Positions 18,376-27,395 are shown, counted from the stretch's first letter. The stretch: 64,000 nucleotides of DNA from Deltaproteobacteria bacterium (GCA_017302835.1 JAFLCC010000001.1:124001-188000), one strand, 5' to 3'. Notes: generated from the sequence alone by a model not told the origin. Numbers and translations are program-made.

Positions 18376-19878
18376 ATGAAGTTAACCGACTTGTTTTTTC
18401 TTATGTTTTCAATAATTGCTCTGATCCAGGATGCGAAGGCAATTAACAGAAATATTCCTTCTTTGGTTGCAAATAAAAATGCTCTCATTGAAGCACAATA
18501 TCAAAAATCGATTCAGCTTTTGTTTCATAATTTGTCTCCCTATGACGGCCTAAAGGGTGCTATCGTTGCCTCCCCCAGCAACGTTAACCCAAATTATTAT
18601 TTTAATTGGGTCAGAGATGCTGCCTTAACCGCTGAGAGCCTCATCGCTGTTTATAATGCCACGACATCTAGAAATACCTATTTAAGATCTTCAATCAAAA
18701 GCTTCCTTTTGGATTTTATCAATTTTAATATCCAAATTCAAAAAGATAGTCTTTTGCATGCTGGCCTAGGGGAACCTCGTTTTTTGGTTAATGGCAGAAC
18801 TGACACTCTCCCCTGGGGGCGACCTCAAAATGACGGTCCAGCCCTTCGAAGTGCTGTCAATATTGAAATTTTGTCCTTAGCCTCTAAAGAAAACTGGCCT
18901 GAGTTTGAGCCCTTGTTAAAAAAATTATATGATCCAAATACTAATAATGTTTCCCTCGTTAAAAGCGACCTCGAATATGTAGCTCATTATTGGATGAATC
19001 CCACTATTGATTTATGGGAAGAATTTTATGGCTATCATTTCTATACTCTTATGACGCAAAGAAAATCACTCTATTACGGCGCTGCCTTAGCTAAAGTTTT
19101 AAAGGACACCGAAAGTTCCAATTTTTATCTTAATGAGCTTAAAAAAGCTGAAAACCGGCTCCAGTCTTTTTGGAATCCAAATATTAATTACATTCTTGCT
19201 AGTTTTTACGCCAACCAATCTCCCTTTATTGAATCTAGTGCCAAAAGAAAATCTAGGGTCGTAAATAAATCTCAGTTAGATATTGCCGTATTACTTGGCG
19301 TTTTGCATGCTGAGGTAAATCAGCTTTCTTTTTCTGTCAGTGACCCTAGGGTTTTTTCGAGCTATCTCACATTAAAGAGAATGTTTTCTCAAATTTATTC
19401 CATTAACAACGAGTCTTCTCTAAATACTGCTTTTGGTCGTTATCCTGAAGATACTTATGACGGTTATTCTCCAAATTCACGCGGAAATCCATGGATTCTT
19501 ACAACCGCCGCAGCCGCGGAATACAATTATCGACTGGCTTTAGATTACTTAAATAATCAAAAAATTTTGATCAATTTTGCAAATGTTAATTATTTTTCAA
19601 GTGTGGTCAAATTTCAACTCATCGAGGGGCAAACTATAAATGTCAGCCAGCCTGAATTTAAACTGATCATCAATAGTTTAATTAATGAAGGCGACCTTTA
19701 CATGTTACGAATTTTATATCATGCAAATCCAGACGGATCCCTCTCAGAACAGTACAATCGTGAAAATGGTTACATGCAGGGAGCCCCCCACTTGACTTGG
19801 AGCTACGCTGCTTATATTACTGCAAAAATAAAAAGAGATCAGGTAATAGCTCGCGTTAGTAATAGAAAAAATTTATAA
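18376..19878 (+). CDS. Secreted glycoside hydrolase family 15 glucoamylase
   Basis: A signal peptide (MKLTDLFFLMFSIIALIQDAKA) precedes a 478-residue GH15 domain. NYYFNWVRDAALTAES, LGEPRFLVNGR, DLWEEFYGYHFYTL (general acid Glu) and LSEQYNRENG...HLTWSYAAYITA (general base Glu) line up with fungal and bacterial glucoamylases. These enzymes release glucose from the non-reducing ends of starch or glycogen-type glucans. I chose ATG 18376 because GAGGGGG precedes it by seven bases; a GTG at 18361 would overlap that site. The PTS genes follow directly. Confidence 0.9.
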   Translation: MKLTDLFFLMFSIIALIQDAKAINRNIPSLVANKNALIEAQYQKSIQLLFHNLSPYDGLKGAIVASPSNVNPNYYFNWVRDAALTAESLIAVYNATTSRNTYLRSSIKSFLLDFINFNIQIQKDSLLHAGLGEPRFLVNGRTDTLPWGRPQNDGPALRSAVNIEILSLASKENWPEFEPLLKKLYDPNTNNVSLVKSDLEYVAHYWMNPTIDLWEEFYGYHFYTLMTQRKSLYYGAALAKVLKDTESSNFYLNELKKAENRLQSFWNPNINYILASFYANQSPFIESSAKRKSRVVNKSQLDIAVLLGVLHAEVNQLSFSVSDPRVFSSYLTLKRMFSQIYSINNESSLNTAFGRYPEDTYDGYSPNSRGNPWILTTAAAAEYNYRLALDYLNNQKILINFANVNYFSSVVKFQLIEGQTINVSQPEFKLIINSLINEGDLYMLRILYHANPDGSLSEQYNRENGYMQGAPHLTWSYAAYITAKIKRDQVIARVSNRKNL

Positions 19879-19936
19879 TGTGTTTTAGATTGGCGATTAC
19901 GTTCATTTTTAAAAACACTTTTGATTGGATAAATGT

Positions 19937-20197
19937 ATGGAAATAAAAAAAACAATTTTAAATCCTGAAGGTTTGCATGCCAGACCCGCTGGACAACTAG
20001 CAAAGTTAGCTGCTTCATTTAAAAGCAAAATTGAAATTTCCTTCAATCAAAAAACAGTCAATGCCAAATCTTCCATGAGTTTGATGACATTAGGAATCTC
20101 CCATAATTCAGAAATCACGATTAAAGCAGATGGCCCGGATGCAGAAGAAGCTCTTAAAAAAGTGGCCTCTTTAGTTGATAATCATTTTGTTGTGTGA
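19937..20197 (+). CDS. ptsH: Phosphocarrier protein HPr
   Basis: This 86-residue protein has NPEGLHARPAG, with the phosphoacceptor His at residue 14, and KSSMSLMTLG, where a Ser sits at the HPr-kinase target position. HPr passes phosphate from enzyme I to EII components or regulators. The ATG at 19937 gives the family N-terminus; a TTG at 19925 would add four residues. It nearly abuts enzyme I. Confidence 0.93.
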   Translation: MEIKKTILNPEGLHARPAGQLAKLAASFKSKIEISFNQKTVNAKSSMSLMTLGISHNSEITIKADGPDAEEALKKVASLVDNHFVV

Positions 20198-20202
20198 TCT
20201 GC

Positions 20203-21858
20203 ATGAACAATCAATCCATTGCGCTTAAAGGTCAGAAAGCATCCCCAGGACTCGGATATGGTCCTGTTGTTTTTATCAATCATTTTGATGTTAAAAAAAA
20301 TCTTCCTCTTCTTGCAAAACAAGATTTTAATTCAAACGATCAAATTACTCTTCTTGAAAAAGCTCTTGCTAAATCTTTAGGTGATTTAGAAGATTTAAAA
20401 TCAAGGTTTGCCAAACAAGAAGCATCAAAAATTGAAATTTTGGAAGCCCATCAAGCCCTGATTAGCGATCCAGAAGTGTTTGATCAATCCGTCGAGAAAA
20501 TAAATACGGATAAAAAGTTTGCATTTGTTGCCTACCAAGAAGTGATTTCTTCTTTTAAAGACCTATTTTCTAGCGTGGATGATCCTTATATTAAGCAACG
20601 AGTACTCGACCTAGATGATATCTCTAATAGAGTTTTATTTTATATTGCAAATCCTAACCTAAAGTACTCTGAAATTTCAATCGAAAAACCCTCTATTGTT
20701 GTCGCCAAAGATATGACCCCTTCAGAAATTCTAAGCCTCGACAAAACCAAAATCTTAGGAATTGTTTTGTATGACGGAAGCCCTCAGTCACATACCTCTA
20801 TTATTGCAAGATCCATGGAAATTCCTTGCGTCGTCAATCTACATGAACTTGAGCGAGTAAATGTCGCCAATTTTAAAGATTTAATTTTGGATGGTGATTC
20901 CGGAAATGTAATTCTTAATCCTAACGAAAAGGATATTGTTAGTTTTCAAAATAAAATTTTAGTTTTAAATGCTCATAAAAAATATTTATCCACTTTTATT
21001 GGAAAACCAACCAAATCGAAATCAGGGCAGCTGATTCCTTTGGGGGCCAATATTTCGGGACCTCAGGATATCGATTCTGTTTTAAAAAATGATGCTGAAT
21101 TGGTAGGTCTTTACAGAACTGAGTTTTTATTTTTAGATAGGGCGGCAGCCCCCTCAGAAAATGAACAATATGAGACTTATTGTGAAGTATTTAAAAAATT
21201 AGGACACAAACGAATTATTTTAAGAACTCTAGATATTGGTGGCGATAAGGAAGCCCCTTATATTAATGTAGGACAGGAAGAAAATCCTTTCCTTGGCGTC
21301 AGGGGAATTCGTTTATGCTTGCGCAATAAAGAATTATTTTATGGGCAGCTTAAAGCTGTTTTACGAGCATCAAAATACTGTTCCGACTTGGGCATCATGT
21401 TTCCAATGGTTTCAACAATTAGTGAAATCAAAGAAGCAAAATCTTTATTCAATGAAATAAAAGTTGAGTTACAAAGTCAAAATATTGAAATCGGTAAGAA
21501 AATCAATCTGGGCGTTATGATGGAAGTCCCTTCCCTAGCATGGATTCTTTCTGAGGTTTCTAAAGAGGTTTCTTTTATAAGTATTGGCACTAACGATCTG
21601 TTTCAATATTCAAATGCCTGCGATCGAATGAATTCAAATTTGAAGTCGATCTCGTCACCTACCCATGAAGGCTTTTTAAGATTTATAAAATTTATTGTGA
21701 CTGAGGCAAAAACTTATAATTTACACGTAGGGGTTTGCGGTTCTATTGCTCATCATCCAGATATTATGCCCTTCTTAATTTCAACAGGAGTCCATGACTT
21801 AAGTATGACGGCTCAACATATTCTGGAGTCTAGAGCAAAAATCTCTGAACTGAATTAA
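20203..21858 (+). CDS. ptsI: Phosphoenolpyruvate-protein phosphotransferase (enzyme I)
   Basis: All EI parts are visible. The phosphohistidine loop DGSPQSHTSIIAR places His197, and the PEP-binding domain has GLYRTEFLFLDRAAAPSENEQ, RTLDIGGDKEAPY, NPFLGVRGIRL and a C-terminal GVCGSIAHHP. The catalytic Cys is in that last motif. The length of 551 residues is typical of a stand-alone EI without a GAF domain. ATG at 20203 is six bases after ptsH; an in-frame GTG at 20194 is also possible. No EII permease is in the window, so the target may be regulatory or elsewhere. Confidence 0.95.
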   Translation: MNNQSIALKGQKASPGLGYGPVVFINHFDVKKNLPLLAKQDFNSNDQITLLEKALAKSLGDLEDLKSRFAKQEASKIEILEAHQALISDPEVFDQSVEKINTDKKFAFVAYQEVISSFKDLFSSVDDPYIKQRVLDLDDISNRVLFYIANPNLKYSEISIEKPSIVVAKDMTPSEILSLDKTKILGIVLYDGSPQSHTSIIARSMEIPCVVNLHELERVNVANFKDLILDGDSGNVILNPNEKDIVSFQNKILVLNAHKKYLSTFIGKPTKSKSGQLIPLGANISGPQDIDSVLKNDAELVGLYRTEFLFLDRAAAPSENEQYETYCEVFKKLGHKRIILRTLDIGGDKEAPYINVGQEENPFLGVRGIRLCLRNKELFYGQLKAVLRASKYCSDLGIMFPMVSTISEIKEAKSLFNEIKVELQSQNIEIGKKINLGVMMEVPSLAWILSEVSKEVSFISIGTNDLFQYSNACDRMNSNLKSISSPTHEGFLRFIKFIVTEAKTYNLHVGVCGSIAHHPDIMPFLISTGVHDLSMTAQHILESRAKISELN

Positions 21859-21939
21859 TTTAGTGCCAGTTAAAGCTAATTTAGAGCTAATTTACAAATT
21901 CATCATCGTCGACATCCAAACGAAAATGGCGGACGAAAA

Positions 21940-22015
<76 letters not shown>

Positions 22016-22065
22016 AACGGAATTAAAAGCGTGAAAAAAATAGTTACCGATCTGAGCTCGGATTG

Positions 22066-23226
22066 TCAAGAATTAAAAGCGTTATCTAAATCTCGAATTA
22101 AATCTTTGATGTCCTCAACTCCAACAGACAAGCGAATCAAGGTATCACTTATTCCCAATATTTTTCTTTTCTCAATAGGAACACTGGCGTGAGTCATGAT
22201 TGCAGGATGCTCAATTAAAGATTCAACTCCACCAAGACTTTCGGCAAGAGAAAAAATTTCTACTTTTTCTAAAAACCTTCTAGCTGAGGATAAATCTCCT
22301 TTGATATAAAAAGTGATCATTCCCCCAAAGCCTAGCATTTGTTTTTTCGCCAACTCGTGCTGGGGATGGCTTTTTAAACCAGGATAAATAACCCTTTCGA
22401 CCTTGGAATGGTTTTCTAAATAATTTGCAATCTGAATGGCATTTTGTTCGTGAGCTTTCATCCTCAAGGGCAGAGTTTTCAAACTTCGTAAGGCCAGAAA
22501 AGAATCAAATGGAGACTGAATGGCACCCATTGAGTTACTTAAAAATGCCAATTTCTCTGCCAGATCTGGCCTGTTTGTTACGGCGATGCCGCCAATCATA
22601 TCTGAATGACCCCCTAAATATTTAGTGGCCGAGTGAACAACTATATCAGCACCAAGATCAAGAGGACGTTGAAAAACGGGACTCATGAATGTGTTATCAA
22701 CAACAGAAATAATGTTTTTGCTTTTTGCCAATTCTGAAATAGCTTGGATATCTGCTAATTTCATTGTCGGATTTGTTGGTGATTCTAACCAGACCATTTT
22801 AGTTTCAGAGGTTACTGATTTCAAAAAATTTTGTGTGTCAGTCAAATCAACAAAAGTAAAGTTTAAACCTAAGGGCCTCAAAACTTTGTCAAACAATCTA
22901 AAGGTTCCTCCATAAAGATCATCCATCACGATGATATGATCGTTATTTTTAAGCATGCTCAAAATCGTCGTAGTTGCCGCACAGCCAGAAGCAAATGCAA
23001 AACCAAATTTTCCATTTTCTAAACTTGCCAAACAGTTTTCATAGGCTTTTCTTGTAGGGTTATGAGTTCTTGAATATTCCCAACCTTTATGAACTCCCGG
23101 AGACTCTTGAACATAGGTGGAAGTCAGATAAACAGGAGTCATAATGGCTCCCGTGGTAGGATCCGGTTGTTGTCCAGCGTGAATAGCTCTGGTAGCCAGG
23201 CCCAGCTCAAGATTATTTTTTTTCAT
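22066..23226 (-). CDS. Cystathionine gamma-lyase/synthase-type PLP enzyme
   Basis: A Cys/Met-metabolism PLP enzyme of 386 residues. It has PVYLTSTYVQESPG, YSRTHNPTRKAYENCLA, and the lysine that binds PLP in HSATKYLGGHSDMIGG near residue 203. The C-terminal LAESLGGVESLIEHPAIMTHASV is also typical. The family includes cystathionine gamma-synthase (metB) and gamma-lyase (mccB); sequence alone does not separate them. Its four-base overlap with a cystathionine beta-synthase gene favours the lyase of reverse transsulfuration, converting homocysteine to cysteine. Confidence 0.9.
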   Translation of the reverse strand: MKKNNLELGLATRAIHAGQQPDPTTGAIMTPVYLTSTYVQESPGVHKGWEYSRTHNPTRKAYENCLASLENGKFGFAFASGCAATTTILSMLKNNDHIIVMDDLYGGTFRLFDKVLRPLGLNFTFVDLTDTQNFLKSVTSETKMVWLESPTNPTMKLADIQAISELAKSKNIISVVDNTFMSPVFQRPLDLGADIVVHSATKYLGGHSDMIGGIAVTNRPDLAEKLAFLSNSMGAIQSPFDSFLALRSLKTLPLRMKAHEQNAIQIANYLENHSKVERVIYPGLKSHPQHELAKKQMLGFGGMITFYIKGDLSSARRFLEKVEIFSLAESLGGVESLIEHPAIMTHASVPIEKRKILGISDTLIRLSVGVEDIKDLIRDLDNAFNS

Positions 23227-24272
23227 AAACCAAGCTCCTTAAAATATTCTTCAAAAGTCGTAATTTTATTAAATACAGCCCCAAGATCATTAGGTTTTAA
23301 AAACCCATTTTCAATCATCCATTGATCGTTGAAGACCTTACTAAGATAGGCTTTACCATTATCGGGCATTAAAACCAAAATATCCTTTGGTTCATTGAAT
23401 TTTTGTGAATAGGCTATGGCACCCACCAAGGCCATAGAACTTGAGGGTCCTACACACAAGGCTTCTTTTTGGATTAATTCTCGAGTCATCAAAAATGAAT
23501 CCTTATCTGTTACATTTACAAAATCATCTATGAACTGTAATTGAACATTCTCAGGTAAAAAATCTTCCCCAACGCCCTCTACTTTATAGCTGTGTGCAGG
23601 AGTCACAACTTTTTTATGATAAAATAAATCACTTAAAATACTTCCATAGGGGTCAGCACAAACAATTTTAATCTGTGGATTTTTTTCTTTCAAAAATCGA
23701 CCCACACCAGAAATAGTTCCACCTGTACCAGCGCCTGCAACAAAGATATCTAACTTGCCATTCATTTGTTCCCAAATTTCTGGCCCTGTCATTTGATAAT
23801 GACGTTCTCGGTTATCTTTATTGTGATATTGATTAGCGTAAAAACAATTTGTGGTATTTTCAGCAAGTCTCTTAGCTACATTGACATAATATCTTGGATC
23901 TTGAGGATCTACTCCCATGGGGGTTATTAATACCTTGGCCCCATAGGCCGACAAAATGGCTCTTTTTTCTGAACTAATTTTGTCAGGCATTACGAAAATA
24001 CATTTATATCCTTTCGTCGCAGCTATAAAAGCTAAGCCTAACCCCGTGTTCCCAGAGGTGGCTTCAATAATTGTTCCTCCCGGTTTTAGTTCGCCCCTTT
24101 TTTCAGCTCCCTCAATCAAGGCTAAAGCGATTCGATCTTTTACACTTCCGCCTGGATTAAAATATTCAACTTTAACAAAGAAATTATGAATAGAGCTCTT
24201 TGTAATATTGTTGAGTTTAATAATGGGAGTGTTCCCAATTGTTTCTGCTATGTTTTGATATATTTTTTGCAT
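23223..24272 (-). CDS. Cystathionine beta-synthase (catalytic-domain form)
   Basis: A fold-type II PLP enzyme of 349 residues. The PLP lysine is in NPGGSVKDRIA, with TSGNTGLGLAFIAATKGYKC and the phosphate-binding GTGGTISGVGRFLKE. The SVKDRIALALIEGAEKRGEL and PYGSILSDLFYHK segments are more like cystathionine beta-synthase than O-acetylserine sulfhydrylase. The regulatory CBS pair is missing, as in bacterial MccA-type enzymes. It is co-transcribed with the cystathionine lyase-type gene. Substrate assignment partly rests on that neighbour. Confidence 0.85.
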   Translation of the reverse strand: MQKIYQNIAETIGNTPIIKLNNITKSSIHNFFVKVEYFNPGGSVKDRIALALIEGAEKRGELKPGGTIIEATSGNTGLGLAFIAATKGYKCIFVMPDKISSEKRAILSAYGAKVLITPMGVDPQDPRYYVNVAKRLAENTTNCFYANQYHNKDNRERHYQMTGPEIWEQMNGKLDIFVAGAGTGGTISGVGRFLKEKNPQIKIVCADPYGSILSDLFYHKKVVTPAHSYKVEGVGEDFLPENVQLQFIDDFVNVTDKDSFLMTRELIQKEALCVGPSSSMALVGAIAYSQKFNEPKDILVLMPDNGKAYLSKVFNDQWMIENGFLKPNDLGAVFNKITTFEEYFKELGL

Positions 24273-24481
24273 TATTTAGTCATAGCCTGAGCTTTTATTG
24301 TCTGCAACTTATTAAAAACATTACCTATTTGAGTCGAAACATTACCAGAATAAGTTATTTTAAGTTCGATACAAAGTTTCCGTACATAAAGTAAATCGGG
24401 AGCCTCTTTCATTAGCTCTTCAACTAATTTCTCATATTTGCTAATTTTTTCGTTAGCTACTTCAGCTGATTTTATTGACAT
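24272..24481 (-). CDS. Small hypothetical protein in the transsulfuration operon
   Basis: A 69-residue, soluble, helical-looking protein rich in Glu/Lys with no membrane segment (KISKYEKLVEELMKEAPDL, then KLCIELKITYSG). Its TAA stop overlaps the ATG of the cystathionine beta-synthase gene by one base, so the two are tightly coupled. GAGAGG lies before the ATG. No family recognised. Confidence 0.6.
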   Translation of the reverse strand: MSIKSAEVANEKISKYEKLVEELMKEAPDLLYVRKLCIELKITYSGNVSTQIGNVFNKLQTIKAQAMTK

Positions 24482-24511
24482 ATACCTCTCTGAATTTCAT
24501 TTCAGCATTAA

Positions 24512-24943
24512 TTACTTTAAGGATTCAATAAAATTCTGAATCAATGGGCCAAGAATTAACAACAATAGCGCAGGGAATTGAAAAAAAAGGACCGGTATCA
24601 TCATGATGTAAGGCAGTTTAGTAAGCTTTTCCTCAATTTCAGCTTGGCAAGCCTGAATTGTTTCTTGTTCCAAAAGAAGCAGTTGATTGTAAATAGATTC
24701 TTTTTTAAGTCCTCTTTCCAAAAGCTTTAATAATCCCCTTCTTTGAGGCGATTTTAGCTCACCCAAGATAACCGCTGTGTCCTTCTCGCGATCCATATCT
24801 AATAACCATGATCGAACCTGCAGTGAAAATGGATCCTTTATCTCTGATAAGTACGAAAATATTCCTTCGCGGATCGAAGAGCCTCCTTCAATTGATTTTT
24901 TGATGAAAGCAATCAAAGTTAATGGGGGCGCTAAGTCTTCCAT
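24512..24943 (-). CDS. TadC-like type II secretion F-domain protein, shortened
   Basis: A 143-residue protein. A soluble helical part is followed by a hydrophobic C-terminal end (PYIMMIPVLFFQFPALLLLILGPLI). The helical repeat arrangement and position behind a TadB-like gene suggest a TadC/T2SSF domain, of which only one copy is kept. TadB and TadC proteins are inner-membrane parts of the Flp/Tad pilus machine. Its start overlaps the upstream gene by 13 bases. No Tad ATPase or secretin is nearby, so it may be orphan. Confidence 0.5.
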   Translation of the reverse strand: MEDLAPPLTLIAFIKKSIEGGSSIREGIFSYLSEIKDPFSLQVRSWLLDMDREKDTAVILGELKSPQRRGLLKLLERGLKKESIYNQLLLLEQETIQACQAEIEEKLTKLPYIMMIPVLFFQFPALLLLILGPLIQNFIESLK

Positions 24944-25668
24944 CTAAAACTCCTTCCAACAAAAAAAACTAACCCTTGGCCAAGGCCGAACAAAATTACT
25001 GAAATCAAAAGCAACGTTTTAGAATGAGACGTCTCAAAATTAGAAAAAATAAAAAATCCGATTAATATATACATCACTGTCATCACGAAGGACTGAATTT
25101 TCAAATTCAAAGTTACTTGTCTCGACCTATGTCTCAAGTTTTGTTCTATTTTGAGCTGCTGTCGATAGCTTTTTAATTGCTCCAAAACATTTGTTTTTGA
25201 ACTTTCAATTCGCGCCACTGATTGGTGAAATTTTCGTAGCGTTTTTGATTGAAAAATTTCGTTTTTTTGGCCTAAAAGTAGACTGTTTATTAGCAATTTA
25301 AACTGAGTATTTTTCCAACCACTAAAATCGTCAATTGCCTTTACTAGAGAGGTTCTTAGAGGACATCCAGATTGAACGTTTAAAATTGTATTGTCTAAAA
25401 AAATAATAATTTCATCTTTCATTTCAATTTCTAATTTTTTTCTAATTAAAACCGGCAAAAAAAACACAAATAAATACAGTATGACTATAAAAAACCAAAG
25501 ATAAATTGGCTCATAATAAAATATTTTGAGAACAAATAACTGCAAAAGAGATAACAATAATATTGTCGGAAAATAAAACAGATTTCTAAGACTAAAATCA
25601 CGAAAGATTTCTATAAATTCGTATTTGATAATCAAAAATCCGAGTATTGAAACTGAAATTGAAAACAT
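24931..25668 (-). CDS. TadB-like type II secretion F-domain membrane protein
   Basis: The 245-residue protein has three hydrophobic segments near the N-terminus and two at the C-terminus (VMTVMYILIGFFIFSNF and LLLISVILFGLGQGLVFFVG). The cytoplasmic segment between them, with DNTILNVQSGCPLRTSLVKA, resembles the T2SSF region of TadB. A GGAG-like site (AAGGAGCG) precedes the ATG. This is the first gene of a minus-strand operon that also carries transsulfuration genes. The family call is moderate. Confidence 0.55.
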   Translation of the reverse strand: MFSISVSILGFLIIKYEFIEIFRDFSLRNLFYFPTILLLSLLQLFVLKIFYYEPIYLWFFIVILYLFVFFLPVLIRKKLEIEMKDEIIIFLDNTILNVQSGCPLRTSLVKAIDDFSGWKNTQFKLLINSLLLGQKNEIFQSKTLRKFHQSVARIESSKTNVLEQLKSYRQQLKIEQNLRHRSRQVTLNLKIQSFVMTVMYILIGFFIFSNFETSHSKTLLLISVILFGLGQGLVFFVGRSFRWKT

Positions 25669-25773
25669 TCATCGCTCCTTTGAGAAAAAAAATTGTATCA
25701 AAAAATATGCAAGTGATTTTTTTGTTGACGAGAGATGTCGTTCGGTGAACACTGTTATTAAGGAAACAAAAAA

Positions 25774-25793
25774 TGTCGCGAATGAGCGCGACA
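25774..25793 (+). promoter_or_regulatory. 5' leader hairpin of the Lys/Ala peptide gene
   Basis: TGTCGCG (25774-25780) pairs exactly with CGCGACA (25787-25793) around a six-base loop, 27 bases upstream of the small ORF start. It is followed by AAAAATTA, not a T-tract, so it is more likely an mRNA-stabilising or regulatory stem than a terminator. A possible -35 TTGACG lies near 25722, but the -10 box is not convincing. Confidence 0.4.
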
Positions 25794-25820
25794 AAAATTA
25801 ACTCTAATTAGGAGGAGCAC

Positions 25821-25895
25821 ATGGCAAAGAAGAAAGCTGCAAAAAAAGCTACTAAGAAAAAAGCAACTAAGAAAAAGGCTGCTAAAAAAAGATAG
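25821..25895 (+). CDS. 24-residue Lys/Ala-rich basic peptide
   Basis: ATG to TAG gives 24 residues made only of Met, Ala, Lys, Thr and Arg, starting MAKKKAAKKA and ending AAKKR. A strong GGAGGAG ribosome site lies five bases upstream, a stem-loop lies in the 5' leader, and an intrinsic terminator follows 21 bases after the stop. That arrangement indicates a real gene. The composition resembles histone H1-like C-terminal tails such as those of Hc1/AlgP proteins. A nucleic-acid-binding role is inferred. It is too short for most gene finders. Confidence 0.7.
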   Translation: MAKKKAAKKATKKKATKKKAAKKR

Positions 25896-25916
25896 TTGGT
25901 AGAGCCAATTATCTGG

Positions 25917-25946
25917 AACCCTCAGCATTGCTGGGGGTTTTTTTTT
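25917..25946 (+). terminator. Intrinsic terminator after the Lys/Ala peptide gene
   Basis: AACCCTCAGC pairs with GCTGGGGGTT (10 bp, one G-U) around a three-base loop, followed immediately by seven or more T residues. It is a textbook rho-independent terminator on the plus strand, and lies at the end of a convergent minus-strand gene. Confidence 0.9.
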
Positions 25947-25955
25947 GTTTTTTAA

Positions 25956-26537
25956 TTAGAAATAATAGATGGTGCCAACAGAAGCTGCTGGAATAACAAG
26001 GCTCCTTGCCAAGCTGAATAAGAAATTAAATTCTAAATAAAATGTATTTCCCATTAAATCCCCATCCAACTGATTGTATTGCATTCCGAAATGCGTGTTT
26101 AAAAAATCAATTCCGAACTGCCCTTGCTTTAATTCGCTTTTTGATAACACCTGATCCAAAACATAAGAGTTTCCCTGCAAATCCTGCACAACAGAACTAT
26201 AAAATCTGGAGTAGCCAAGGGTAAAATAAGGAGTGAAATACTTTCCTCTAAATGATTTTTTCCACCCTAAAAAAAATGAATTAAATCCATAACCCTTGCC
26301 AAAGCCTAGCTGACTTGAATTATCTTCATTAAAATTAATATCAACAACACCACCAAGGTAGCCAAAAATTCCCAACAGCCCTATGCCAGCTCCTAATTTA
26401 CGATCATTTCTTAGCTCGAAATTAGAAAAGTATTCAGATTTTTCAAATACAGGCGATTGTCTGGCTTGAACTTTGATATTAATTCCAATCAAAAGAAACA
26501 CGATAAAAAGCCGTAAAGAATCTTTATTAAGACTCAT
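25956..26537 (-). CDS. Hypothetical outer-membrane protein
   Basis: A 193-residue protein with a signal peptide ending around VQARQ. Alternating strands rich in Phe, Tyr and Gly (KGYGFNSFFLGWKKSF, YFTPYFTLGYSRFYS, NTFYLEFNFLF) suggest a small beta-barrel. The last residue is Phe, as in many outer-membrane proteins recognised by Bam. No specific family recognised. Its 3' end is convergent with the Lys/Ala peptide gene and its terminator. Upstream lies the MCE transporter operon, 73 bases away. Confidence 0.65.
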   Translation of the reverse strand: MSLNKDSLRLFIVFLLIGINIKVQARQSPVFEKSEYFSNFELRNDRKLGAGIGLLGIFGYLGGVVDINFNEDNSSQLGFGKGYGFNSFFLGWKKSFRGKYFTPYFTLGYSRFYSSVVQDLQGNSYVLDQVLSKSELKQGQFGIDFLNTHFGMQYNQLDGDLMGNTFYLEFNFLFSLARSLVIPAASVGTIYYF

Positions 26538-26610
26538 GATACCCTCATTCTCCTAATGATGAACGTTGTTATGATATTTATATTCCAGCTGCGAACTGCA
26601 AACAACTAAT

Positions 26611-27387
26611 TTAGAATATTTTTGCTTTAATTCCTTCCGCTTGCAGAAACTTACGAATGGCGGGACCATCTAAAGGTTCCAATCGAAACAACAACTTGTG
26701 TAACAAATCATAACTGTCCTCAGCTTTTTTTGATCTTAAGCCCGTAGTTATGACTGCCAGATCGTCACTGATTTTTATGGCATTATCTATCAATCTGACC
26801 ATGTCTTTATTTTTCGAAACTTTATCCATTAACACTAGGGTTTTATTAAAATTTGTCGTCAACTTATCTAGCTGAAGAATCACGTTCGAGACAGAACCTT
26901 CATTTTTATTTAACATTTCGATCACTTTTCCTGCTAATCCATAACTTTGAGATATAATTTGATCAATTCTTGGAGGATCCTCGCCACGCACAAAATCACC
27001 AGACTTTAACTCTTCTTGATTAAGAGATCCTGGTGATATTTCTAAAAATTTTTCACCAATTACACCTGCTAAATTAATGAAATATTTTGAGTCTTTCCTC
27101 ACGCTGGTCCAAGCTTTTTTGTCTACGGTTATTTTTATTTTTAACTTAACTTCTTCTCCTGAAGAATTCTTAAAATCAGGGGTAAACGTAATGCTTTTCA
27201 CCTTCCCGACTTTGATACCCATAACTCTTACTGGAGACCCTTCCTCTATGCCACCAGCATAGTTGAACATGACATTAATGGTGTTGGTATCGCTTAACGG
27301 CGAAATAAGTCCCACCAAATATGCAAAAACAACTATTAATACAATTGAAAACACACCCAATATGCCAACTTTTAATTCAACCTTCAT
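26611..27387 (-). CDS. mlaD: MCE-domain lipid transport protein (MlaD-like)
   Basis: One N-terminal membrane segment (VGILGVFSIVLIVVFAYLVGL) is followed by a single MCE domain with YAGGIEEGSPVRVMGIKVGKVKSI, the family signature. A helical tail follows. MCE proteins form hexameric rings that carry phospholipids between the membranes and attach to MlaE-type permeases and MlaF-type ATPases. The C-terminal tail runs to 258 residues, longer than E. coli MlaD (183). It is last in an operon with two MlaE and two MlaF genes. Confidence 0.9.
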   Translation of the reverse strand: MKVELKVGILGVFSIVLIVVFAYLVGLISPLSDTNTINVMFNYAGGIEEGSPVRVMGIKVGKVKSITFTPDFKNSSGEEVKLKIKITVDKKAWTSVRKDSKYFINLAGVIGEKFLEISPGSLNQEELKSGDFVRGEDPPRIDQIISQSYGLAGKVIEMLNKNEGSVSNVILQLDKLTTNFNKTLVLMDKVSKNKDMVRLIDNAIKISDDLAVITTGLRSKKAEDSYDLLHKLLFRLEPLDGPAIRKFLQAEGIKAKIF

Positions 27388-27395
27388 TCTTACCC

